Notes: generated from the sequence alone by a model not told the origin. A stretch of 8,387 nucleotides of DNA from Bacteroidia bacterium (GCA_030425715.1 JAUIAA010000082.1:1-8387), one strand, 5' to 3'. Positions 1 through 6,990 are shown, counted from the first letter of the stretch. A program made the numbers and translations.

Positions 1-1212
1 GGCTGAATAGATTTGTCTTTCTGCGTTTAGTTTCCTTTTAAAGCGAACTTCAGAGGGGGTATTATTCCAGTTTCGTACTTCAATAAAACCTTCTAAAGTT
101 TGTCCATCTGTGTGAAACATTGCTCTAGAATCTGTATTACCAGAAATATCAGAAAATTTCTCCACAAATTTACTGGTGGTTCTAATACCTCCCCAACCTC
201 CGTTGATACCGAAATCGCCAGCATTCATTGAGCCTCCTACTGCAGCATGTACCAAATAAGTAGTACCGCCAAAACCTCTAATATTATTTCCGTCAAAGCG
301 GATAGAGAAAATGGTTTCGTTTTCTGCTCCATTTCTGTCGTTATCTGCTAAGAACAAATAGTTGTATTTAGGTGCTAAAGTATAACCTGCACCAATAATT
401 TTATTGATATAAGTCATGGCATCCGTATACCTAGGTGTAGTTGTATATACTTCGGCATTCATATATAATTTTGCCAAAAGCATCCAAACTGCTGCTTGAT
501 CCGCTCTACCCAACTCCATTTGACGTGGAGCTACCATTTGCGATTCTATATCTAACAATTCCGATTCGATAAAATTGAAAACTTCTGCTCTTGGCTTTTG
601 TTCTGGAAAAAAGTTTCCTACAATATCATCTTCGGTTACAAATGGTATATCTCCAAAGAAATCAATACCATGCCAATAACTTAAAGCTCTCATAAAACGA
701 GCTTCGGCTCTATACATTTGAATTTCTGTTTTTAAAGCGGCATCTACACCTCTACTGTCTAATTTTGCATCAGTAGTTTCTCTTAAAAACTGATTTGCCA
801 TTCCTACTTGAAAATATACTCTTGAGTACATGGCAAAAATAAATTCGTTTGCTGGTGTCCAAACTTGGTTGTGTAAATCATGGATTGTACCATCATTCCA
901 AGCAATAATAGATTCTTCTGTGGTTAACTCTTGTAAGTTGTAATACAACCTTAAATAGTTAGAAAAATTTCCGTCAATCCCTTGGATATCGTCATCATCA
1001 CTGGATAAACTTTGTCCGTTTACAGCCCAGCCACCATAAATTTTGGCTAAAAATTGTTTATATGCAGCTGGATCTTTAAAAGCTTCTGCTTCTGTTAAAT
1101 CGGTTATCGGCTCTTTGTCTAATTCACTTTCACAAGAAGTAAACAGAACGGTAAGCATCAATACAATAATGCCTAAACTATATTTTGTTTTATTTTTTAA
1201 TAATTTCATCAT
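1..1212 (-). CDS. susD: SusD/RagB-family surface glycan-binding lipoprotein, starch-type (partial, C-terminus beyond window)
   Basis: Outer-membrane lipoprotein that captures glycans at the cell surface and acts as the lid on its SusC partner. 404 residues are visible; family members are usually 500-550, so about 100-150 C-terminal residues are missing. The start is a Met-Met pair (ATG at 1212 or 1209). A lipoprotein signal follows, with hydrophobic residues 11-24 and lipobox FTSC ending at Cys27; the acidic ESELDKE after the Cys fits a Bacteroidota surface-export signal. SusD helical (TPR-like) hallmarks are YRAEARFMRALSYW (167-180), LGRADQAAVWMLLAKLYMNA (234-253) and FLADNDRNGAENE (287-299). 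From memory it aligns well with Bacteroides thetaiotaomicron SusD: Arg88 and Trp105 keep the spacing of the starch-contacting Arg81 and Trp98, and Trp340 lies in a NGGW motif like that around Trp320. It starts 8 bp after susC and is surely co-transcribed. Starch-type specificity is likely but inferred. Confidence 0.95.
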   Translation of the reverse strand, partial: MMKLLKNKTKYSLGIIVLMLTVLFTSCESELDKEPITDLTEAEAFKDPAAYKQFLAKIYGGWAVNGQSLSSDDDDIQGIDGNFSNYLRLYYNLQELTTEESIIAWNDGTIHDLHNQVWTPANEFIFAMYSRVYFQVGMANQFLRETTDAKLDSRGVDAALKTEIQMYRAEARFMRALSYWHGIDFFGDIPFVTEDDIVGNFFPEQKPRAEVFNFIESELLDIESQMVAPRQMELGRADQAAVWMLLAKLYMNAEVYTTTPRYTDAMTYINKIIGAGYTLAPKYNYLFLADNDRNGAENETIFSIRFDGNNIRGFGGTTYLVHAAVGGSMNAGDFGINGGWGGIRTTSKFVEKFSDISGNTDSRAMFHTDGQTLEGFIEVRNWNNTPSEVRFKRKLNAERQIYSA

Positions 1213-1220
1213 CCTGTGTT

Positions 1221-4118
1221 TTAAAAATTAAGATTAAATCCTACCAAAAATGTTCTTGGTCTTGGGTATAAATTGTTATCAATACCGCCATCAATTTCAG
1301 GATCTAACCCAGTATAATCGGTAATAGTAAATACATTTTGCACAGTCGTATATAGCCTTAGGGTAACATCACCATCTTTTAAGTTGGTAAAATTATACCC
1401 AAAAGCAATATTGTCCATTTTTAAAAATGAAGCGTCTTGCACATAATAATCGGACCAGTATTGTACGGTTTCAAAATCAGTTTCCAATAACGAATTATGC
1501 GCATTTCTTAAAGATCCTAAATCACTGGTATTTCTTTGTGTTCCATTTGCAGAAGCAATGTTATTATAAACATAGTTACCAATATTAGATCGAAGTGTAA
1601 AGTTCAAATCAAAGTTTTTGAAATTCATGTAAGAATTGAATCCTAAAACATAATCTGGATTTGGGTTTCTAAAAATATGCTTGTCCAAATCTGTAATTTG
1701 ACCATCGCCATTTCTATCTACATAAACTCCTTCAATCGGTTTTTTATTTTCATCGTATACTTGTTGATACACCAAATATGAATTTTGTGCTTCGCCAACT
1801 TTTTGAGTTTGTATTGTGTTCCCTACACCTCCACTTATTCCACCAGTTGCTAGCCCTGGAGAATCAGGATCATCTATGGTATTTAATTTATTAATCTTAT
1901 TACTTAAATAAGTAGCATTAAAACCTATATTCCATTGAAAATTGTCACTCTCTGCTATAGCTGCATTGATAGAGAATTCTACCCCGTAACTTTCTAAATC
2001 TCCAATATTGGTATATAAGTTATTGGTTAAATTGGATCCTGCAGGTGGTGAAACGGTACTTAAAATATCGTTAGAAGCTCTAGTATAATACTCTATCGAG
2101 CCTCTATCATTTAAAAATCCGTAATCTAGACCAATATTATAGGTTGCCGAAGATTCCCAACGGATATTGGCATCGTAACCTGCTGGACGTAAAGTATTGT
2201 AAAACTCATCGCCAAATTGATAGCTCACATTATCTACGCCTGGTTTATAAACCGGTAAATAAGCAAAATCATTTCCTATTTCTTGCTGCCCTGTTTCTCC
2301 ATATCCCAATCTTAATTTTAAAGTAGATACGGTTTCGCTACTTTCTAAAAAGGCTTCTTCTGAGATATTCCAAGCAATTGCTGCTGAGAAAAAGTTACCC
2401 CAACGATTCTCTGGAGAAAATCTTGAAGATCCATCACGACGGAAAGTAGCGGTAACCAAATATCTGTTATCATAACCGTAAGTAGCACGAGCCATATAAG
2501 ACAATAAGGCATTAGTTGTAGCGGTTCTTCTTCCGTCATCGGTACCATCACCATTCATATCCAGAAAACTATTTTCTCTATAAAAATCTTGAAAAGATTG
2601 CCCTATCATGGCATCAATTTTATGTACTCCAAATTCTCTTAAATAGTTTACATAAATATCTGCCAAAGTATTTCTACGTAATTCATCATATATACCTTTG
2701 GAACCATTGGTATTATACCCAGCAGCCGAAGTAGCCAATGTGTATTTTTGTCCTTTCTTTTCAGAATAGTCAAAACCAAAATTTGTTATCAAGCTCAACC
2801 CTTCTAAAAAGCTAAATTTATAATCAAATTTTGCATTCCCAATAAATCTTTGTGTATTGGCTTTATCACCTTTCATATTTAATAAACCTAGTGGGTTACG
2901 TGGTGCTAAGTTATTTGGAGATCCATCTGTATCTAGCCACTCCCAATATCCACCATAATTGGTATTCCCGCTATAGACTGCTTGGGTAGGATCAAAAGAT
3001 ATGGCTGATCCAATGGCTCCTTGATCTGCATAATCATCTCCTGTAAAAGATCCACGGATATTAAAATCCATTTTCAATTTGCGGTCAAATAAATTCTGTC
3101 TTAAGTTTAAAGAAAGATTGGTTCTATTAAATTCTGAAGTTTTTAAAATTCCTTCTTGTGTTAAATACCCAATAGAAGCTCTATACGATGTGTTTTCAAA
3201 ACCTTCCGCAATGGTTAAATTGGTGTCTGAACCGTAAGCTGTTTGATAAATTTGATCTTGCCAATCGGTATTCTCATTTCCTAATAGTGCCTTATCTGCA
3301 TCTGTTCCGAAAGAGTTAATTGCAGCTCTGTATTGATCTGAGGTTAATACATCCACTTTATCGGATGCATAGCCCACAGAAAACTTACTATCAATATTTA
3401 CTTTTAACCCTGAATTCATTTTACCAGATTTAGTTGTAATTAAAACAACTCCATTTGTAGCTCTTGAACCATAAATAGCAGTTGCCGAAGCATCTTTTAA
3501 AACATTAAAGCTTTCAATATCATTTGGGTTAATGGTATTTAATGCAGGGCCATCTTGATCTACAGGAACTCCATCAATTACAATTAATGGACTATTACTA
3601 GCACTTAAGGAAGAAACTCCCCCTCTAATTTTAATCGTACCGCTAGCCCCTGGTTGCCCACTTGGTGGTACCACGTTTACCCCTGCTGCTTTACCAGTAA
3701 TTAATTGCTCTGGTGAAGCGATAGCACCAGCATTAAATTCTTTTGAAGTAACTGTTTCTACTGCACCGGTAACATCCTTCTTGGTAGTTTGGCCATAACC
3801 AATTAACACCACCTCTTCTAAACTTTGGGTAGATTCGGTCATATGTACCTGCATATTTGGAGCGGCAGGGAGCTCTATTTCGCCGTAGCCAATAAATGAA
3901 AATACCAATATGGCATTTGCATTATCAACCTCCAATTCAAAATTACCGTCAAAATCGGTAGCTGTACCCTTAGTGGTTCCTTTAATTAAAACGGAAACTC
4001 CAGGTAATTCTTCTCCTGTTGCCTGATCTGTAACCTTCCCTTTAATAGTTTCCTGAGCAGAAACTAAAAATGGCAGGCAAAGAAAAACACCTAGGATTAA
4101 TTGTCTAATTTGTTTCAT
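1221..4118 (-). CDS. susC: SusC/RagA-family TonB-dependent outer-membrane oligosaccharide transporter
   Basis: Imports glycan oligosaccharides across the outer membrane using TonB energy, in complex with SusD. Complete at 965 residues, normal for the family. A signal peptide ends near VSAQ (19-22). A CarboxypepD_reg-like beta-sandwich covers about 24-107 (GKVTDQATGEELPGVSVLIK, 27-46). The SusC hallmark EEVVLIGYGQ (101-110), around the likely TonB-contact segment, comes next, then the plug at about 115-230 with GKAAGVNVV (142-150), PLIVIDGVP (177-185) and ATAIYGSRATNGVVLITTK (212-230). The rest is the 22-strand beta-barrel, ending in the terminal Phe of GFNLNF expected for BAM-assembled barrels. 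Two Asp/Asn-rich loops look calcium-binding: DMNGDGTDDG from 520 and DRNGDGQITDLD at 801-812. The promoter side faces lacI divergently; susD follows after 8 bp. Family assignment is certain; the alpha-glucan substrate is inferred from neighbours. Confidence 0.97.
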   Translation of the reverse strand: MKQIRQLILGVFLCLPFLVSAQETIKGKVTDQATGEELPGVSVLIKGTTKGTATDFDGNFELEVDNANAILVFSFIGYGEIELPAAPNMQVHMTESTQSLEEVVLIGYGQTTKKDVTGAVETVTSKEFNAGAIASPEQLITGKAAGVNVVPPSGQPGASGTIKIRGGVSSLSASNSPLIVIDGVPVDQDGPALNTINPNDIESFNVLKDASATAIYGSRATNGVVLITTKSGKMNSGLKVNIDSKFSVGYASDKVDVLTSDQYRAAINSFGTDADKALLGNENTDWQDQIYQTAYGSDTNLTIAEGFENTSYRASIGYLTQEGILKTSEFNRTNLSLNLRQNLFDRKLKMDFNIRGSFTGDDYADQGAIGSAISFDPTQAVYSGNTNYGGYWEWLDTDGSPNNLAPRNPLGLLNMKGDKANTQRFIGNAKFDYKFSFLEGLSLITNFGFDYSEKKGQKYTLATSAAGYNTNGSKGIYDELRRNTLADIYVNYLREFGVHKIDAMIGQSFQDFYRENSFLDMNGDGTDDGRRTATTNALLSYMARATYGYDNRYLVTATFRRDGSSRFSPENRWGNFFSAAIAWNISEEAFLESSETVSTLKLRLGYGETGQQEIGNDFAYLPVYKPGVDNVSYQFGDEFYNTLRPAGYDANIRWESSATYNIGLDYGFLNDRGSIEYYTRASNDILSTVSPPAGSNLTNNLYTNIGDLESYGVEFSINAAIAESDNFQWNIGFNATYLSNKINKLNTIDDPDSPGLATGGISGGVGNTIQTQKVGEAQNSYLVYQQVYDENKKPIEGVYVDRNGDGQITDLDKHIFRNPNPDYVLGFNSYMNFKNFDLNFTLRSNIGNYVYNNIASANGTQRNTSDLGSLRNAHNSLLETDFETVQYWSDYYVQDASFLKMDNIAFGYNFTNLKDGDVTLRLYTTVQNVFTITDYTGLDPEIDGGIDNNLYPRPRTFLVGFNLNF

Positions 4119-4175
4119 AAAATGAATTTAATTTTTGAGTATTAATTTTAAAAAAAACTTGCTGTTTTATAATAT

Positions 4176-4188
4176 TTCACGTTGTGAA
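4176..4188. repeat. Inverted repeat TTCAC-GTT-GTGAA in the susC leader
   Basis: Perfect 5-bp arms (4176-4180 and 4184-4188) surround a 3-base centre, 58 bp upstream of the susC start codon. If the candidate susC promoter is right, this lies in the untranslated leader and could form a small hairpin or bind a regulator. The arms are short, so chance is possible. Confidence 0.3.
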
Positions 4189-4208
4189 TGTATAAATTTA
4201 ACAGTTAC

Positions 4209-4238
4209 TTAACATAGTACTGTAACAGTAAAATTCAA
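4209..4238 (-). promoter_or_regulatory. Candidate susCD promoter
   Basis: Read on the minus strand, TTG (4238-4236) is followed after 19 nt by TATGTTAA (4216-4209). This resembles the Bacteroidota -33/-7 pattern TTG-N(17-23)-TAnnTTTG with correct spacing, but the -7 box matches only four of its six fixed bases. It would start transcription near 4203, giving a leader of about 85 nt. The weak -7 box would suit a promoter needing an activator. An alternative -7, TAAATTTA at 4200-4193, has no TTG at a suitable distance. Confidence 0.4.
4218..4230. repeat. Perfect inverted repeat TACTGT-A-ACAGTA inside the putative susC promoter
   Basis: Six-base arms (4218-4223 and 4225-4230) are perfectly inverted around a single A, within the spacer of the candidate susC promoter. 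The sequence is unrelated to the LacI-type operator nearby (no central CG), so if functional it would bind a different regulator or repress by occluding polymerase. Perfect symmetry and position are visible; function is unknown. Confidence 0.4.
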
Positions 4239-4239
4239 C

Positions 4240-4253
4240 CGAAAACGTTTTCG
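4240..4253. promoter_or_regulatory. LacI-family operator O1 (perfect 14-bp palindrome CGAAAACGTTTTCG)
   Basis: The 14 bases are a perfect palindrome with a central CG step, the hallmark of LacI/GalR-family operators, in which the hinge helix wedges into the central CG. Flanking CAAC (4236-4239) and GTTG (4255-4258) extend the symmetry with one base of asymmetry. It sits 2 bp upstream of the candidate susC -33 box, centred roughly 43 bp before the predicted start site. The adjacent LacI-family gene is the obvious candidate to bind it. Confidence 0.75.
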
Positions 4254-4271
4254 TGTTGATAACTTTTTTTA

Positions 4272-4285
4272 CTCTAACGTTTTCG
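4272..4285. promoter_or_regulatory. Second operator copy O2 (one arm conserved)
   Basis: CTCTAACGTTTTCG keeps the right arm and centre of O1 exactly; the 11-mer AACGTTTTCGT occurs at 4244-4254 and again at 4276-4286. The left arm keeps only five of eight bases. The two centres are 32 bp apart, about three helical turns, so bound dimers would lie on the same face of the DNA. Likely a weaker, cooperatively filled site. Confidence 0.55.
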
Positions 4286-4379
4286 TAAATCGTAATTTTT
4301 GAAAATTTAATTATGAATTTATCAATATTAAGTCCGTATTTTAATTTTTTGTTAATTTTTAATGAGGTAAAAAAGAGAG

Positions 4380-4393
4380 CGAAAATGTTCCAT
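4380..4393. promoter_or_regulatory. Possible degenerate third operator O3 near the lacI start
   Basis: CGAAAATGTTCCAT matches the O1 palindrome at nine of 14 positions, with the left arm CGAAAA intact and TG replacing the central CG. It lies just upstream of the lacI promoter region, 140 bp from O1, a place suited to autoregulation by looping. The match is weak and could be chance in AT-rich DNA. Confidence 0.2.
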
Positions 4394-4396
4394 TTA

Positions 4397-4431
4397 TTGT
4401 AATATGACCTATTAAATTATCATTATATTTA
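4397..4431 (+). promoter_or_regulatory. Candidate lacI promoter abutting the start codon
   Basis: TATATTTA (4424-4431) matches the TAnnTTTG -7 box except the last base, and TTG lies at 4397-4399 with a rather long 24-nt spacer. The -7 box ends only 4 bases before the ATG at 4436, so transcription would begin at or just next to the start codon. Either the mRNA is leaderless or the real promoter lies farther upstream. Confidence 0.3.
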
Positions 4432-4435
4432 GCAA

Positions 4436-5458
4436 ATGAAATCCAAGATTACGCTTAAGAAAATTGCCAAAGAATTTGATGTTTCTATTTCTACTGTCTC
4501 CAAAGCCCTGAAAGATAGTCATGAAATTAGCGAAGAAGTTCGAGAAAAAATAAAAGCATTTGCTGCTTATTACCACTATAAACCCAATAGTTTGGCTTTA
4601 AATTTACGCAATCAAAAGACCAAAACCATTGGTGTCATTATTCCTGAAATTGTGCATCATTTTTTTTCTAAGGTAATTAGTGGCATTGAACGCATGGCAA
4701 ACCAAAATGGTTATAATGTAATGATTTGCCTTTCTAATGAATCTCATGAAAAGGAAGTGTTAAATATGGAAATGCTTGCAAACGGTATTGTAGATGGCAT
4801 ATTGGTTTCTGTTTCTAAAGAAACAGAAGAGAAAGGAGCATATCATCATTTTAAGCAACTCATTAGCGATGGTATTCCTTTGGTGCTTTTTGACAGAGTA
4901 ATAGACGAAGTTCAATGCAACAAAGTAATTGTTGACGACCTTGGTGGTGGACATCTAGCCACTAATTATTTGATAAAACACGGTTGTAAAAATGTTGCTA
5001 TCTTAACTACTCCAGACCATGTTTCCGTTGGGAAAACACGAAAAGAAGGTTATATCCAAGCACTTAAAGAGCACCAAATAACCGTTGAGGCATCTAATAT
5101 TATTAAGATTAATGAAAAAGAAGACATCTATACCCAGATTGAAGCATTATTTGAATTGTCTAATATCCCGGATGGTATTTTTGCGGTAAACGAAATTTAT
5201 GCTGCAACTGCAATGCAAATAGCACATAAAAGAGGCTTAAATATTCCCGAAGATATTTCTATTTTAGGTTTTACCGATGGGTTTATCTCTGCATTTACTT
5301 ATCCCACATTAACTACGGTGGCACAACATGGAAATACTATGGGAGAAAAAGCCATGCAATTATTATTAGATGAATTAAATACACAAGACGCTGATTACAA
5401 ACACAATACCGTAGTGATAAACACTGATTTAAAAATTAGAGAATCGACAAAAAATTAA
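4436..5458 (+). CDS. LacI/GalR-family transcriptional regulator of the alpha-glucan locus
   Basis: Cytoplasmic sugar-responsive DNA-binding protein, full length at 340 residues. The N-terminal helix-turn-helix is ITLKKIAKEFDVSISTVSKA (5-24), with recognition helix around STVSKAL (19-25). The hinge helix is SLALNLRN (52-59), carrying the A-x-x-L pattern that inserts a Leu into the central CG of operators. The periplasmic-binding-protein-like core runs from about 63 to 335, with TIGVIIPEIVHHFFSKVISG (64-83), the effector-pocket motif LFDR (151-154) and ILGFTDG (276-282). The start is fixed because the HTH begins five residues in. It is divergent from susC and lies upstream of the MFS-pgmB-GH65 operon, so it probably controls this locus, autoregulates, and responds to maltose or a related sugar. 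Whether it represses or activates cannot be told from its sequence. It differs from the membrane regulator SusR of Bacteroides. Confidence 0.95.
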   Translation: MKSKITLKKIAKEFDVSISTVSKALKDSHEISEEVREKIKAFAAYYHYKPNSLALNLRNQKTKTIGVIIPEIVHHFFSKVISGIERMANQNGYNVMICLSNESHEKEVLNMEMLANGIVDGILVSVSKETEEKGAYHHFKQLISDGIPLVLFDRVIDEVQCNKVIVDDLGGGHLATNYLIKHGCKNVAILTTPDHVSVGKTRKEGYIQALKEHQITVEASNIIKINEKEDIYTQIEALFELSNIPDGIFAVNEIYAATAMQIAHKRGLNIPEDISILGFTDGFISAFTYPTLTTVAQHGNTMGEKAMQLLLDELNTQDADYKHNTVVINTDLKIRESTKN

Positions 5459-5464
5459 AAATAA

Positions 5465-5493
5465 TTGGTTTCTAAATAAAATTTATATATTTG
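5465..5493 (+). promoter_or_regulatory. Promoter of the MFS-pgmB-GH65 operon
   Basis: TTG (5465-5467), an 18-nt spacer and TATATTTG (5486-5493) match the Bacteroidota consensus TTG-N(17-23)-TAnnTTTG perfectly. The -33 box begins 6 bases after the lacI stop codon. Transcription would start near 5500, leaving a leader of about 140 nt before the MFS start codon. This is the best promoter in the window. Confidence 0.65.
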
Positions 5494-5512
5494 CTCCATA
5501 CTTAATAGTTAT

Positions 5513-5543
5513 TTCACACTTGCTATTTTAAAATACTTCACAC
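5513..5543. repeat. TTCACAC direct repeats flanking a TATTTTAAAATA palindrome in the operon leader
   Basis: TTCACAC occurs at 5513-5519 and 5537-5543, 24 bp apart. Between them lies a perfect 12-bp palindrome at 5524-5535. The group is just downstream of the predicted start site of the operon. It could be a regulator site or an mRNA element; AT-rich composition makes chance a real alternative. Confidence 0.3.
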
Positions 5544-5602
5544 ATCAATAAATAAGGAAATCACTTCTTGTTTGTTGTCTTTACATTTTACATTTTAAAC
5601 TA

Positions 5603-5620
5603 TTTGCTTACGCAAAAGCA
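5603..5620 (+). repeat. Small dyad just upstream of the MFS start
   Basis: TTTGC (5603-5607) and GCAAA (5612-5616) are inverted around four bases, and overlapping TGCTT (5605-5609) and AAGCA (5616-5620) give an alternative pairing. The dyad ends 20 bases before the start codon, where a weak hairpin could affect ribosome access. No T-tract follows, so it is not a terminator. Confidence 0.2.
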
Positions 5621-5640
5621 GATAATAATATTTATTAAAA

Positions 5641-6990
5641 ATGAATAAAAGACGTCTCAGTTTCTGGGAAATCTGGAATTTAAGTTTCGGGTTTTTAGGA
5701 ATTCAAATGGGCTTTGCTCTGCAAAATGCAAATGCCAGTAGGGTGTTACAAATTTTTGGAGCCGATGTACATGAACTCTCTTGGTTTTGGATAGTTGCCC
5801 CATTAACAGGTTTAATTGTACAACCCATAATTGGTTATTATAGTGATAGAACTTGGACTAGATTAGGAAGACGCCGTCCTTTCTTTTTAATAGGTGCCGT
5901 TTTAGCATCTATTGGATTGGTTTTTATGCCACAAGCAGATCTTCTTACCGCATTTATGCCAGCCCTTTGGGTAGGTGCAGGTATGCTCATGATAATGGAT
6001 GCCTCTTTTAATATTGCAATGGAACCTTTTAGAGCCTTAGTTGCAGATGTACTACCAAGTGACCAAAGAACCTTAGGGTTTAGTGTGCAAACTATACTTA
6101 TTGGTATAGGTGCTGTTATTGGCTCGTGGTTGCCTTATGTTTTGACCAACTGGTTTGGCGTTACAAATACGGCCAATGAAGGAATCGTACCTCTAAATTT
6201 AACCCTGTCTTTTATTATTGGAGCTTCTGTTTTAATTGTAAGTATTTTAATTACCGTATTTACAACCCAAGAATATTCTCCAGAAGAAATGGCGTTGATC
6301 AATGCCCAAGAACCACAGGATGAAACTACCGAAGAAAGTAGTTTACTAAACATATTTACCGATTTTAAAAACATGCCTCTTACCATGCGTCAATTAAGTT
6401 GGGTGCAATTTTTCTCTTGGTTTGGCTTGTTTGGTATGTGGGTGTACGCTACCCCAGCCATTGCACATCATATTTATGGTTTGGATTTGCATGATACACA
6501 CAGTACTGCTTATCAAAATGCTGGAGATTGGGTAGGTATTCTTTTTGGGGTATACAACGCAATATCTGCCATTTATGCTTTTTTCTTACCCGCCATTGCG
6601 AAAAAATTTAGCAGAAAAAAAACACATGCTTTTTCCTTAATTATTGGTGGTTTGGCATTATTATCTATGTATTTCGCCCCAAACGAAAATTGGTTGATCT
6701 TATCTATGGTTGGTATCGGAATTGCTTGGGCAAGTATTTTGGCCATGCCATACGCAATTTTAGCAGGATCCATTCCTCCAAAAAAGATGGGAGTTTATAT
6801 GGGAATATTCAATTTTTTTATTGTAATACCTCAAATTATCAATGCTTTAATTGGTGGGCCAATGGTAAAATACCTGTATGGCGACAATCCTATTTATGCC
6901 TTGGTAGCAAGTGGGTTTTCTTTTTTAATTGCCGCAGTATTAGTTGCTAAAGTAAAAGATGTAGATGATAAAGTATTACCAAACAACTAA
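5641..6990 (+). CDS. MFS sugar symporter, SLC45/sucrose-maltose type
   Basis: Inner-membrane transporter of the major facilitator superfamily, 449 residues, with about 12 hydrophobic segments and a central charged loop at roughly 210-250 between the two six-helix halves. The loop between helices 2 and 3 carries GYYSDRTWTRLGRRRPF (65-81), the GYYSD...GRRRPF signature shared with plant sucrose carriers and the SLC45/GPH group. Asp120 lies in a helix followed by NIAMEPFRALVADVLP (124-139), also typical. Proteins of this type in bacterial alpha-glucan loci are taken to carry maltose or short maltodextrins with protons. Here it feeds the cytoplasmic phosphorylase two genes downstream, so maltose is the best guess; sucrose or another disaccharide is not excluded. 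First gene of the operon after a long leader; beta-phosphoglucomutase follows 4 bp after its stop. Confidence 0.92.
   Translation: MNKRRLSFWEIWNLSFGFLGIQMGFALQNANASRVLQIFGADVHELSWFWIVAPLTGLIVQPIIGYYSDRTWTRLGRRRPFFLIGAVLASIGLVFMPQADLLTAFMPALWVGAGMLMIMDASFNIAMEPFRALVADVLPSDQRTLGFSVQTILIGIGAVIGSWLPYVLTNWFGVTNTANEGIVPLNLTLSFIIGASVLIVSILITVFTTQEYSPEEMALINAQEPQDETTEESSLLNIFTDFKNMPLTMRQLSWVQFFSWFGLFGMWVYATPAIAHHIYGLDLHDTHSTAYQNAGDWVGILFGVYNAISAIYAFFLPAIAKKFSRKKTHAFSLIIGGLALLSMYFAPNENWLILSMVGIGIAWASILAMPYAILAGSIPPKKMGVYMGIFNFFIVIPQIINALIGGPMVKYLYGDNPIYALVASGFSFLIAAVLVAKVKDVDDKVLPNN

Larger units (their letters stand above)
4119..4435. promoter_or_regulatory. Divergent susCD / lacI regulatory region
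   Basis: This 317-bp AT-rich stretch has no credible gene. It separates the start codons of susC (minus) and the LacI-type regulator (plus) and must hold promoters for both. It contains a perfect 14-bp operator-like palindrome, a second half-conserved copy 32 bp away, a possible degenerate third copy near lacI, and two unrelated inverted repeats on the susC side; each is listed separately. The clustering of dyads is seen directly; their roles are inferred from position. Confidence 0.85.

Noticed and set aside
1043..1231. Plus-strand open frame across the susC/susD junction
   Set aside because: Antisense to the susD signal peptide and the susC stop; composition is explained by those genes.
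2345..2554. Open frame overlapping susC in another frame of the same strand
   Set aside because: Shadow of the susC coding sequence without domain or start signals.
4151..4157. A-tract upstream of susC as a phase-variable homopolymer
   Set aside because: The run is short, outside any reading frame and common in AT-rich intergenic DNA.
5459..5500. Intrinsic terminator after lacI
   Set aside because: No GC-rich hairpin followed by a T-run; the sequence is a promoter instead.
5500..5640. Riboswitch in the operon leader
   Set aside because: No known aptamer motif could be recognised and only short AT-rich dyads are present.
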